Shown here: positions 10,255 to 20,585 of the stretch, in pieces
How the letters are laid out: every line of letters starts with the position of its first letter
How positions within the stretch are numbered: the first letter of the stretch is position 1
NCBI GenBank assembly: GCA_023014335.1
Contig: JAECYW010000010.1
Span: 2,294,001-2,358,000, forward strand
Origin: Galerina marginata
Taxonomy: Eukaryota > Basidiomycota > Agaricomycetes > Agaricales > Galerinaceae
DNA length: 64,000 bases
Direction: 5' to 3'
Notes under the pieces: generated by a model
The model's database searches: none
What the model saw: only the letters and a program-made list of their open reading frames with translations
What the model was told of the DNA's origin: nothing
Position numbers and translations under genes: made by a program

Positions 10255-12766
10255 ATGTCTTCACTCACCGCCGCCAACGTTCTCCGCGCCATTGAGGCAG
10301 CCGATGGGCTCGTGCGCTTCGCGCTGGCCAACAAGAACGTTGTGAAGTACCTCAGCGACATCCGTGCCGGCATGGTAAGTTTGACCACTTCAAACACTCT
10401 CCATCATAACTAAATAGATCCTTTCATTAATAAACAGAGGGACATTAGAGAGAAAAAGCACGCTTTCGACGCATTGTACCAGCAGGGGGAAGCTGGACCC
10501 GAAGCCGAAGCCATCGCCGAGATATTCGATCGGACGTGCTTCGGTTTCAATTTTTACAGGGAGTTAAAGGTCCACCTGGCATCGGGCTACGGTGTGAACG
10601 AGCCGGCGTTTCTGCACGACCAATACGCGAAGCTGGTCGCGTTCGACAAGGAGCTCGCGCCGCCCGTGTGCATCCAGGGACCATACCCCAGTGACATCGT
10701 CGACCCCAATGACCCCGCCGGCATTTTTGGAACATTAGGAGCCCCGGGTCCCCTCAGCCTCCACCCCGCCACCACCCTTCGTCCCCCACCCTCCACTTTG
10801 TCTATGAGGCCCAACGCCGAGCGTCAGCCATCCGTCGGGCCGAGCGTACGCCGAACCAAACGCAAAACCACCCCACTGCCCCCCCAGTCGCCAGATGAAG
10901 ACGAACGACAGGGCCCGTCACGCCCATCTGGGTCTCGACCTCAAGAAGCCCCCGCCGCGTCATTGTCGAAGAAGGCACGCGCCGAACCCCGAGCTGCCGA
11001 AGCCCCCCCCCGTCATTGTCGAGGAAGCCACGCGCCGACCCCCGAGCTGCCAAAGCCGCCACGCTGAGTGCAGCCCATTCATCAGTTGCCCCGGCCTCTC
11101 GCCCTCCCGCCGAAGACAAGAAGAATGAACGGAAGCCCACGCTGCCGGGCGACAGGCTTTTCCAAACGGCGTGCGCGAGATGCGTCAGGGATGGGGTCGA
11201 GTGCATTGAGCAGGCCAACAAGGGACGAAGGAAGGCCTGCTACGCTTGCGGGAAGGCGAAGGTGGGATGCAATGGCGTCGCTTTCCCCGCCAAGAAGGGG
11301 GAAAGTTCTGGAGCTCGGCCTCGTAAAGCGCCGAAGACGCCTGCCACCGTTCCGGAGGAGACATCGTCGGAGGAGGACAGTGTGGAAAGCGAGGACAGCG
11401 AAGACGATGACGATGAGGAGAAACGCCCAGGGAAACGCCAAAAGACCACCCACACCAAAGCCCCCCCACCCAAGCCATCTCGATCGAAGCCTACGCCAAG
11501 GCCGAGCGTCGAGGCGACCACGCCGAAGCCGACCCCGGTCTGGATTGGGCCGAAGGCTGTGGGGAAGCCAATGATGATTGGTCCCCCGAAATCGTCGAAG
11601 CAACTCCCATCACCCGCGGCTGATATTGCGAAAGCGCCGCAAAAAACGGTCAAACGCAAGGGCCTTCCTTCTGCGCTGGCTGCCGAGCTTCGGGAAGAGC
11701 GCCAGAAGGCTTCAGGTCCCGTTCCTGACGGTGTGCTTCGTGAGGGATCACCTCAGCGCTTCTCCAAGGAGGAGAAAGGCAAAGGTCGAGCAAAAGGTCA
11801 GCTGAATCAATCAATCTGAGTGTCCCAGGAAAGCCAAACTAATAATTTCTTGTAGAATCCGATGACAGTGGGATGGGGCCTCGCACCGTTCCATACGTTC
11901 AGGTTCCACGTAGAGCGCGGGATAATGAGGGGGCTGAAGGTAAGGGGAGGACCACAGGTGCGGTTGTGTCCGCCGCAAATCGCCAAGAAGAGTCTGATGC
12001 CGAGGCTGAGGTCTCGGGGAGAGCAAAACGGCAGCGTGCGGCCCAAGCGAGGGGGAAGACGCCCACCACCACATTTGCAGCACTGGAGGCGAGTATGGAC
12101 GGTATGTATTTATTGTCTTACTGTGGTTACAATGCAAGCTAACAATCCTGTCATTCAGAAGATGAAGGCGTTGAGCCAAACGCTGAGGCCGAGGCCGAGG
12201 CCGACGATGAAGAAGCTGCGCAGAACGCCGACGCCGATATCGACGCCGACGAGCAGGTCGACGAGGACATCCGAATCAACAGGTTGATTGAGTCGGTCGC
12301 ACAGCGTGTGGACACCCTCTCGGATCACCTTCCCTTCGTGCACAAGCGATCATTGAAGCACATGCGAAAGGCCGGCGTTCCCATCGAGGTGCGCATCGGC
12401 GAATTGGAGACTCGCATGGATGAAATTATGGGGACCGTGGATTACATGGGTCGGCTGATGAGTGACACCCATGAAATTTTTGGGGTCATGCTCGACTTTA
12501 TCCGTAATCAACAGCCCGGCATGTTCAAAATGTTTGACACCATGGCCAAGCTCGAAGAATTCGTCCACCGTGAATTCCTCAACCTCCCGGCCTCGGCCTC
12601 GGCTTCGCAACACAAAGCCGACAACACCACTCCACCCCAACTCCCTCCCAGTGCAGAGGGCTCTGGTGAGTCTCGGGATCCACCACTGGACGTGTCTTCC
12701 CCTGGGCAGCTTCCTCCCAGTGTCGCCATCGACACTGTGGTGAAGATGACCACGACGCCGACGGCT
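10255..12766 (+). pseudogene. KDZ companion gene B, 5' part: Zn-cluster and coiled-coil protein, split by a foldback element and frameshifted
   Basis: The exons are 10255-10374, 10438-11796, 11856-12101 and 12159-12766. The protein starts MSSLTAANVLRAIEAADG and has a helical N-terminus, then a basic, Pro-rich linker. A cysteine cluster (about 11170-11270) follows with spacing C-x2-C-x6-C-x11-C-x2-C-x6-C. This resembles a fungal Zn2Cys6 binuclear cluster, so DNA binding is plausible. Next come an acidic Ser/Glu/Asp tract (about 11355-11425) and, after the third intron, an Ala-Glu/Ala-Asp repeat and a helical segment (IRINRLIESVAQRVDTLSD). A run of nine C (11003-11011) breaks the frame by one base between two tandem repeat units; the correct downstream frame continues through the Zn cluster. 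Coding then stops at the foldback insertion and resumes at 17849. Confidence 0.7.
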
Positions 12767-13490
12767 CACCTGTAGTGACTACATTTATGTATCAACTCCT
12801 GGCAGTTGCCTGATCCACTGATATGGAATATCAGGGAGTTTGCCTGGCTACCATTTTGGGATGCACCTCAGAAAAAGCCTGTAGGGTGCCGGAAATGCCG
12901 GGGTAGGTTGGAGATGCCTCTCGGAGGGCGGGTAGGGTGTTTGAGATGCCGAAAATTCCAGGGAGAGGGGCGGGATATGGCTAGAAAAGCGCAGGGGGGC
13001 GGGGATGTACAAACAAGAAACAAACAATGCACCATTTTGATCCTGGGGCGGTATTTTTGCTCCTGCTCGGGATATGGGTCAATTCGCGGCGCCAAAATTT
13101 GTGCAATGGGTTGGAATATATTATCTATACCCTATTCACCCTTTAGCGCGCGTCAAACGATTCGGGAATGGGTGGATTAGAGAATGAGCATCTGGATGAC
13201 GCTCTATTTTTAGTTCACGAATATTCCGAAAGCGGAAATTAGCTCCGGAATGATTTGATGCACTCGTTTTTGCTCCCCCGTTTCCCTCCTATTGCCTTCC
13301 CCTTGAAATAAAATATACAGTTCTATTCTCCTCAAAAATGCGGACAAAATGATACCAATTTCATCCCCTGAACCTGCCTGGAAGGTGAGAACTGACCTCT
13401 CAAATATTGAAATGATGTCTACACCCTCGAAATCCCTGCATTTCGGGTTTGCTCTCTCATACCTCCAGCCTTCAATTAAATGGTGAAATA
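12767..13490 (+). repeat. Foldback element, left outer arm
   Basis: This arm pairs with the reverse complement of about 17115-17841. It includes a small internal palindrome CTGATATGGAATATCAG near the end. Similarity is very high in the outer 400 bp and falls inward. Confidence 0.85.
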
Positions 13491-14879
13491 ATAACATGTA
13501 TATTCATTAATCTACAAGATATAGGTACTACAAGGGGGCCTAAGCAATAGAAAAAGGAACGGGGACAAAATGAGGGAACAACGCGAGATGACGTGGCTCC
13601 CTCCAGACTCGCGCAGCTAATCCCCTTCGCGGAGGGGCGAATGCACCTGCAAGTTAATAGCAAGGCCTTGCGCAGGACAGGTGAGCCAACGACTGATGGC
13701 CCACGTAGCGAGATCCATTGGCTCGTCGGCGTTGCCACAAGCGAAAGGGATACGTGGGGAGACAAACCCTGGCGACAGGAGGTGGTGCTGAGCTGGTGCT
13801 GCTGCGATCGGGGAAGCATTGGTGGGCCGTTTGTGCTGGCAATAGCAGACGGGGGCGACGTGCTGGAACGTGATGTCCGAGAGCGGTCGTCGCGGGCTCG
13901 TCGTCGCCACGAGCAACAAGGAACACGGGGGGGGTGAGGAGTTGACGCAGCATTTGTGCTTGCAAGGGGAAGTGCGCTGAGCTGGTGGTGGCGCGATTCG
14001 GCTGGGCTTCACGGAAGACACGGCGAGCTGCCGCGGGAAAACAGGAGCGACAGGTAAGGCGACGATGGTGATGGCGGGCGAGAGCTGTTGTAGCTGGCAC
14101 GCGATGGAGGTGATGGGTGATCTACAAGAGCCGCTGTTGCTGGCTAGTTGTTGGCACCAGCAACAGGGGAACGGAAGGTAGTGGTAAGTCGATCCGGTTG
14201 GGTTTGGCGAGAGACACGGGGCAGTCGCTACAAGCGAATGAAAGGCGAGGGGGAGCGATACGCACTCGACGTCAACAGAGCGCGCCAAATGTTGAAAACC
14301 TTCGACCTTCTGCCTATCCGCACAAGCCATAATATCATCGCCTCCCAGGTGTCGTCGCCTAACATGGACAGCGAGCGGGGAGGCTATGTACATGCGTCGC
14401 GGAGCCGATGGGAAGCGGGAGGTTGATTTCCAGAGATGCGAACGCCGTCACAAAGTCGGCATTCGTGTTCGTTTCCTCGATTCGGCTCGCGGGGGTGACT
14501 CCGGGTAGACTCCGATGAGGGGCGTCTGTTTGGAGGCTGAGCAGTCGAAGCGGGGGCGTCGGTGTGCGCTGGGAAAGGACATAGGCAGTGCTGGGCGCAC
14601 GTTAGCCTAGCCTGCGATGTGGAGGGCACGACACCGGCGTCGTACCCTGCTCCCTGTGCGATGTCTGCGGATAAGCGGTCAGGACTTGATTCGTCACGTA
14701 CTGGGCAGGTCCCCCACTTCCAGGGCCTCCCCTTATGCACTTCGACTCTCTACCTCCTCCGGGATCCTTCCTGAGCCGGCCCACATTCTTCAGCGAGGGG
14801 AGGGGCGCGCGGCGTCGGTACATGGCGTTGGTAGCGGTAGGCGGGTTCGTGTTTTGTGGAGGAACCTACTTAGATGTAT

Positions 14880-15960
14880 AACTTATTAGTAATTAGTCAA
14901 ATAACGATATTATGCAAAAGGAAACTTACCTGATGAGAGTTCGGGGCACGAAGGGGCAAGGGAGAGGTGAGGGAGATGTTGATGTTGGCAGTTCATAACG
15001 GCGGTCGCACGGTTGGAGTTCGTTGATCTCGTCGTGAGCTGAGCTTGAACTTGCCGGACCGTGCAATCCGGCGACTGCGCGCATCGACGCTGACGACGTT
15101 GGACAAGGCGGATAGATAGAAATAAACTGAGGAAGTTATTTAAATGAGTCTTCTAAATAGAACTACCGACGAAGTATAAGTAAATACAGTATATAAGCCT
15201 CGTAATAAGTGTAATTATATCTGAGAGGTGATTTCGGTATTGGCGTCTCATATTCGAGAAGCCATACCTCACGGATTGGAGTATATATCCCAATAAAAAT
15301 TACACTCCTGAGAGCACCTAATGTACATATTTTAAAGTAGATACTTCGGACGATATTCGAACAATCTTTTTTTATTGACATCGGTATTCACCTACCGGGA
15401 ACTTCATTGAGCTACACCTTGACAACATCTCAAGGTATCAAGCTATTCCTTCCTTCAAACTCATAAGTTTAAATTTTGTAAACATTCTTATAACAGCTAT
15501 AGTAGTGTAATACTCAATGCTACACTACTCCCCCACAGAATAGACCCACTACAAGCATGAGAGAGGTAGTATGTCCAGCGCCTAGGATCTGTATTTTGAG
15601 TGTAACAACATGTATTTACCTTACTAAGACTTATAGGCTGGGAGTAATAGACTAAACACCACTAGAAACACATCCCGTTGATTAAAAAGCTGTCGGATCT
15701 GCTGGGGACTGCCTCGGAGGGGACGCAGACTTCGAGAGCGGATCGGAGACTGCTCGGTCCGGGGTACCCAGCCAATCGGGTCCATTGCGGAAACGGCCGG
15801 AAACCCATCAACGACGTTCAGAAGTCGTTGATCTCGTTCTTCAACCACCACCACCGCCTCTCCCTCTCTCCCCTTTGGCCGTCCCGACCCCGAATGGTGC
15901 AATTAAACAGGTAAGTCAGTATTTATGCATATAAATACTGTGTTTCTGACCATTCAGACT
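14880..15960. other. Core of the foldback element, possible LTR remnant
   Basis: No gene is seen. On the minus strand a purine run (TGTGGGGGAG, about 15529-15538) precedes an AT-rich segment down to about 15110, a layout that recalls a polypurine tract followed by an LTR of a retroelement. A perfect 9-bp inverted repeat, AGTAGTGTA and TACACTACT, lies at about 15501-15530. No matching second LTR or coding remnant is visible in the window, so the retroelement reading is weak. Confidence 0.3.
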
Positions 15961-17114
15961 ATTTAGAGACTATCCACACCTGGACGAGATCGGTTTAACG
16001 TCGCGCGCCTCTCCCTTCCTCCAGGATGTGGGCCGACTCAGGAGGGATTTGGGTAGGAATTGAGGGGCCGGGATGCGTAAGGGGAGACCCTGGTAGAGGG
16101 AGACCCGGCTAGTACGTGCCAAATCGAGTCTTACGACTCGATTTGTTTTCCTTGTCACCTCGTTTACCGGATTCACTCATCCAACCAACTGCGCAGGGCG
16201 ACTGCGGACGACGGTTTTCGTCGCGCTCCTTCTCTGACCTAGTCGGGGTCTATGCAGGACGTCGACACCAATCCACTCCACGCCCCACCGGCTCCTCTGC
16301 AGCAACGCGACCACAGCGGCCCTGTCGTTCTGCGGACGTCGTTCATTCCTGACCACGTCCATGGTATTGTCGCCCCACCGACCACTGCTCATTCTCTCAC
16401 TTTAGCCCCCTCTCAACGACTCCTTGTTCTTGTTCCACGTCATTCGTGGGCCTTGATACAAGGGAGACGACGACTTCGATGCCATCGGTGGGCAGTCGAA
16501 GGGGGGCTCTCTTCCAGCACCTCCACCTTCGTTGGTGCTGGTATGGGAGAGCGAGCATGCGAACACTGTTGTAATCAGTGTTCGTGTTTCTTTCGGATCT
16601 GGCCTTTTCATCGTCGACCATATCCGAACCACGACACGCTCGGACCTCGACTTCCACGACACGGGCGGGCAGTTGGATAAATGGTCGCCTGCGGTGACGT
16701 CGGCCTTCGATAGTACATCATTTAACACTCCCCGCCCCGCAGAGGCAATGCTCCTACCAGCTCATGCTCCTACCAGCTTCGTCGCCTCTCGTATCAAACC
16801 CAACGGATTCGCGCCACCGCCAGCTCATCACCAGCACAAACACCCCCGTCAACGCTTCATCTCCAGTGTGTCCCGTGCTGCCGGTGGTCACGACGAGCCG
16901 GCTACGACACCTTTTCCACGTCATCATCGCCATCGTCTCATATCGCTATGTGGGCTGAGTTGGTAGGAATCCGCTGGGTAGTAGATGGGTCAATTGAGTG
17001 GCACAAATCTACGAGGGCGGCGCGAGATCTCATCGTTCATGTTCTTTGTTTCGTTCTCTTGTTCATTAGATCGGCTTTAGAGTACTTGGGTCTTGTAGCA
17101 ATCAATATATGTAT

Positions 17115-17841
17115 TATTCTTTCCCTATTTAATTGAGGTTGGAGGTATGCAAACCAAAACAAACGGGAATGCAAGGATTTCGAGGGTGCAGAGTCATCTG
17201 GATGTTTGAGAGGTCATTTCTCAGCTTCCAGCTCGTTTTAAGGGATGAAATTGGTATCAATGGATTCACATTTTCGAGGAGAACAAAATGAGACAATCTA
17301 ATTCAAGGGGAGAGCAACGGGAGAGCAACGGGAGAGCAAAAACAAGCCCATCAAAGCATTCCGGGGCTAAAATCCGCTTTCGGAATATTGGTGAACTAAA
17401 AATAGAGCGTCATCCAGATGCTCATTCTCTAATCCACCCATTCCCAACTCGTTTGACGCGCGCTAAAGGGTGAATAGGGTGTAGATAATATATTCCAACC
17501 CACTGCACAAATTTTGGCGCCGCGAATCGACCCACATCTCGCACAGGAGCAAAAATACCGCCCCAGGATCAAAATGGTGCATTGTTTGTTTCTTGTTTGT
17601 ACATCCCCGCCCCCCTGCGCTTTTCTAGCCATATCCCGCCCCTCTCCCTGGAATTTTCGGCATCTCAAACACCCTACCCGCCCTCCGAGAGGCATCCCCA
17701 ACCTACCCCGGCATTTCCGGCACCCTACAGGCTTTTTCTGAGGTGCTTCCTAAAATGGTAGCCAGGCAAACTCCCTGATATTCCATATCAGTGGATCAGG
17801 CAACTGCCAGGATTGATATAGAAATGTAGTCACCATGGCTG
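17115..17841 (-). repeat. Foldback element, right outer arm
   Basis: This is the reverse complement of the left arm at 12767-13490. It is followed by the duplicated target GACGGCT at 17842-17848. Confidence 0.85.
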
Positions 17842-17848
17842 GACGGCT

Positions 17849-18532
17849 ATCGTAGCGGCCCCGATTGCCAACTCCATCACGGCGACGAACACGATTGCAC
17901 CTGAAGCAAATCAGGTAATGTGTGATCGCAGCGCCTCCGTCAATGAAGAGAGGGATGCAGCCGCAATGCCACCCCCTGCGTCTCGAGCACACAACGGAGA
18001 GACTGCTGGTGGTGCCGATGCCGAGACCGTTGACGCCGACGCCGACGCCGAGCCCCGAACGCCAGCCGTGCATGTGATTCCGCCCACACCGTCTCCGGAA
18101 GAACTCGTCTCCACTGCACCCGCCCCCTCAGCACAACCCCCACCTGCCAGTGAGGTAGCTGTGCCCTCCCAGCCATCTCCCCCCCCCTCCAAACCTCTGA
18201 CTCCTGATCCGGATGCCATGCAAACCACGAACGCCGCCTCGCCTGACACCACCCTCGCCACGGCTGAGCCAGCTGAGGACAACGAGGTTCCAGAATCGGT
18301 AGGCTTGCAACCTCCCGTCGTTGGTGCGCCGAAGTCCCGCTCGCCGAAGCCGCGTGGGTCACGAACCCCGACACCTGCCCCTCCTGGTGGAGTACGCCGT
18401 TCGCCGAGAATGTTATCGCCCCTCCCCGAGGACCCACCAGCCACAGCGTCGTCGGGGTCATCAAATCGGCGTAAGCGTGCCGACGGAGCGGAACAGGAGA
18501 CTGGCCCTTCCAACAAGAAGCTTCGCAGTTAG
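17849..18532 (+). pseudogene. KDZ companion gene B, 3' part, downstream of the foldback insertion
   Basis: Coding resumes in the frame that ended at 12766: the codons ACG GCT at the left edge continue into ATC GTA GCG on this side once the foldback and one target copy are removed. The segment encodes a disordered, Pro/Ala-rich C-terminus with Ala-Asp repeats (about 18018-18052) and ends with a basic, nuclear-localisation-like tail (NRRKRADGAEQE, then KKLRS) and a TAG at 18530-18532. Its 3' end faces companion gene C, 125 bp away. Confidence 0.7.
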
Positions 18533-18604
18533 ATTGGTGGATTGGGGAAGCGCCGATGCCGAGGGGGGTCGGCTTTTTTTTTTCAAAATACGTATCATAC
18601 TTGC

Positions 18605-18654
18605 ATGGACTATTTACACCGCTGTACATATCTCATTTCGTGTAAATAGTCCAT
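18605..18654. terminator. Hairpin between convergent companion genes B and C
   Basis: TGGACTATTTACAC (18606-18619) and its exact complement (18640-18653), with one more flanking A/T pair, enclose a 20-base loop. It sits between the stop codons of gene B (plus) and gene C (minus) and may shape 3' ends of both transcripts. A terminator role is inferred from position only. Confidence 0.4.
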
Positions 18655-18657
18655 ATC

Positions 18658-20409
18658 TCATCTAAGTTTCTTGCCGCCTCTCGTTCCTTTAGTGGTATTC
18701 GAAGGTCCGGCCTCGGCATTCTGAAGATTGACAGCTGTACGTTGACTACGACGTACACCAGCTGTGTTTAGATTTCCAAGGTCATCAGGGACAGGAGTAG
18801 GAGTTGGCCTGGGAGTTGGTAAAATGTCCAGATTGCTTGCCCGTGGCACACGTAATCGGCGAGGTTGAGGCCTTGCTTTTTTCGCCGGTGCCGATTCGGC
18901 AAGCAGGGCAGGGTCAATGATTGGTTGGACGGAGGTTGAGTTGCTTGATTGAGTCAATAATTCACCCACGTTATTTGCTAAATATTTGTTGTATAGCTCA
19001 GCAGTAATGGAATACTGGGGAGGCCCATCGGCAGGACCATTGACCGGCACCGGCATCGGCGTTCCATTTGCAAAGATTTTGTCGGCAACCGTTTGATCCA
19101 TGATTACCAACTCTTCCTCAATGTCTCGTGCTGCAGGCAATGGGCTTCGAGATGCCTGTTCCTTGGCAGCCTGTTTTCCCTTTCTGGTAGACGCCTTCCG
19201 GCGTTTCCGTTTCTTTTTCCCCGAATCGGCATCAACTGTTATGTCGGCGTCGGCGTCGGCGTCGGCCTCAGCCCCTGTATTTCCGCTCCCCATTGCAGCA
19301 TCATGACCAGGTTGAGGGTATTGGGCCGGCACCAATGACGATGCCTTGCGATCCCAAACAAGCTTGAATCTAAAGGTATCTTCGGCGCCGTAAATGTGTT
19401 GCCGTTTCTGCAGATGATCAAACAATAATTCGAGGTCGGCCCTACTCTTAGACCCGCCCTGGTCTCCAGGCCTTGAACATATTTGGTGACACAATTCTTT
19501 AGCTGAGAAACGACTGCAGGAAATGCGTCCTCAAACGTAGTGCCTGGAACACCCATGAGCTCGGCCATTCTATCATATCTGTTGAAAGTGGCAACAATTA
19601 GGAATGGGAGCTCGGCGTCGGCGTCGGCGTTGGCAATGTATGTGTCAACATCCAGCTTTCCATCAAGTCGGGTGTATGCAACAACAACAAAAGACTTCAT
19701 TCCCATTTCCTTGAATTGCTCCTCCATTGTTTGATGTATTCTTTTGGTCGCATACTTCTCTGCCATACTAAGCGGCGACATTTATGCGTCGGCATCGGCG
19801 TCAGGCAGTAAAGACTCACCTTTTTTGAATCTCGGGCTCGTATCCTGCGTTGGCAATCTTATCTCTTTCTTCCTCAACTTCCCGTTTCTCGGCGTCGCTC
19901 ATGCCACTGTAGACCATCTTGATTGCCTTTGTCCGGACTTCAAACCATCCCGGCGTTGCCGATGTCGCCGTTTCGACTTCCAATAAACGAGCAATTTCTT
20001 TCCATACTTCTTCGGACTTGGTACGCCAGACAATTTCGCTTCTTCGAGGGCGAAAGAAATTTGTCTTACGGGCTACAGGGTGCGCCGTTCGCCAGTTGTT
20101 TGAGCACCAGTCCGAAAGCTCCTGCAAAAGTTCGGCATTAACGTTAAATAAGAATGACAGTACAATGGCCACCTTTGACCATGCTTTGCTGTCTTCCTCT
20201 GTAAGAGGTGTTGTCCCAATCTTCTCCCAGTAGTTAAACATTTCCGACAAAATTTGGTGTTTGAGAATAAAGACTCGTTCGCTCGATGTTGCGGCATTGA
20301 TGTAACTCTCTTTGAAGGGTAGAATCTGCTGCATTTCCTGCGCCGAGTACGTACAATCCTTTCTTACTTTCCGTGGGCGGACGACTGGTGGGTCAAGAAC
20401 GTTAGCCAT
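18658..20409 (-). CDS. KDZ companion gene C: conserved protein with basic and acidic tracts, possible frameshift
   Basis: The start ATG is at 20409. Exon 1 (20409-19820) ends at GTGAGT and exon 2 starts at 19767. The N-terminal 196 residues form a compact, Trp-rich domain (for example AWSKVAIVLSFLFNVNAELL) with no family I can name. Exon 2 encodes a second globular segment (FVVVAYTRLDGKLDVDTYIA). Between about 19500 and 19440 the frame changes by one base without a good intron, to a frame that contains DLELLFDHLQKRQHIYGAED, an Ala-Asp run (about 19230-19265), a strongly basic patch (KKKRKRRKAS, a nuclear-localisation type) and a Pro-rich tail ending at 18658. The frame change may be a mutation or an unusual intron. 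It is divergent from the KDZ transposase, 177 bp away. Companionship suggests a transposition accessory role. Confidence 0.65.
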
Positions 20410-20585
20410 GTGAGAGAGACTGAGATTTGACGGGGGGAGGACGGTTAGTGATTTACTGGCACAGGTACATTTCGGGCTGCCTCATTTAATCCTCGTGTCT
20501 GTCTTGCCTCACTCAATCCTCATGTTACAACAGTATCATTCGGTCAATTCAAGGATCTGCCTGTCTATTCTTGCTGACATCCAAT
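20410..20585. promoter_or_regulatory. Divergent promoter between companion gene C and the KDZ transposase
   Basis: This 176-bp intergenic segment lies between two divergent ATG codons (20409 minus, 20586 plus). It contains repeated TCATT/CTCATTTAATCCTCGTGTCTG and CTCACTCAATCCTCATG segments (about 20477-20527), a short imperfect direct repeat that could be a regulatory site. Confidence 0.5.

Larger units (their letters stand above)
12767..17841. mobile_element. Nested foldback element with long inverted arms (5,075 bp)
   Basis: The left end (from 12767) and the right end (to 17841) are reverse complements. The outer 700 bp or so of each arm is nearly identical; the inner arms are diverged but still recognisable (about 13500-14830 against 16000-17110), leaving a core of about 1.1 kb. 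It is flanked by the 7-bp repeat GACGGCT (12760-12766 and 17842-17848). The termini begin CACCTGTAGTGAC and CAGCCATGGTGAC. No transposase is visible; open frames in the arms are unconvincing. It has none of the GCCGAY runs that fill the surrounding KDZ element, so it is a separate insertion. The 7-bp duplication and the CA start resemble the KDZ element around it, which could mean mobilisation in trans; that is inference. Confidence 0.8.

Noticed and set aside
12806..13180. Cys-rich frame in the foldback arm (WNIREFAWLPFW and on)
   Set aside because: The same frame appears in the opposite arm only because the arms are inverted copies; it has no start context, no known domain and is interrupted in diverged parts.
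13617..14393. 258-codon minus-strand frame in the foldback left arm
   Set aside because: It is low-complexity, without recognisable motifs, and its counterpart in the right arm is broken; it is probably a by-product of GC-rich repeat sequence.
15110..15540. Solo LTR in the foldback core
   Set aside because: No partner LTR, target duplication or coding remnant could be shown; kept only as a weak note.
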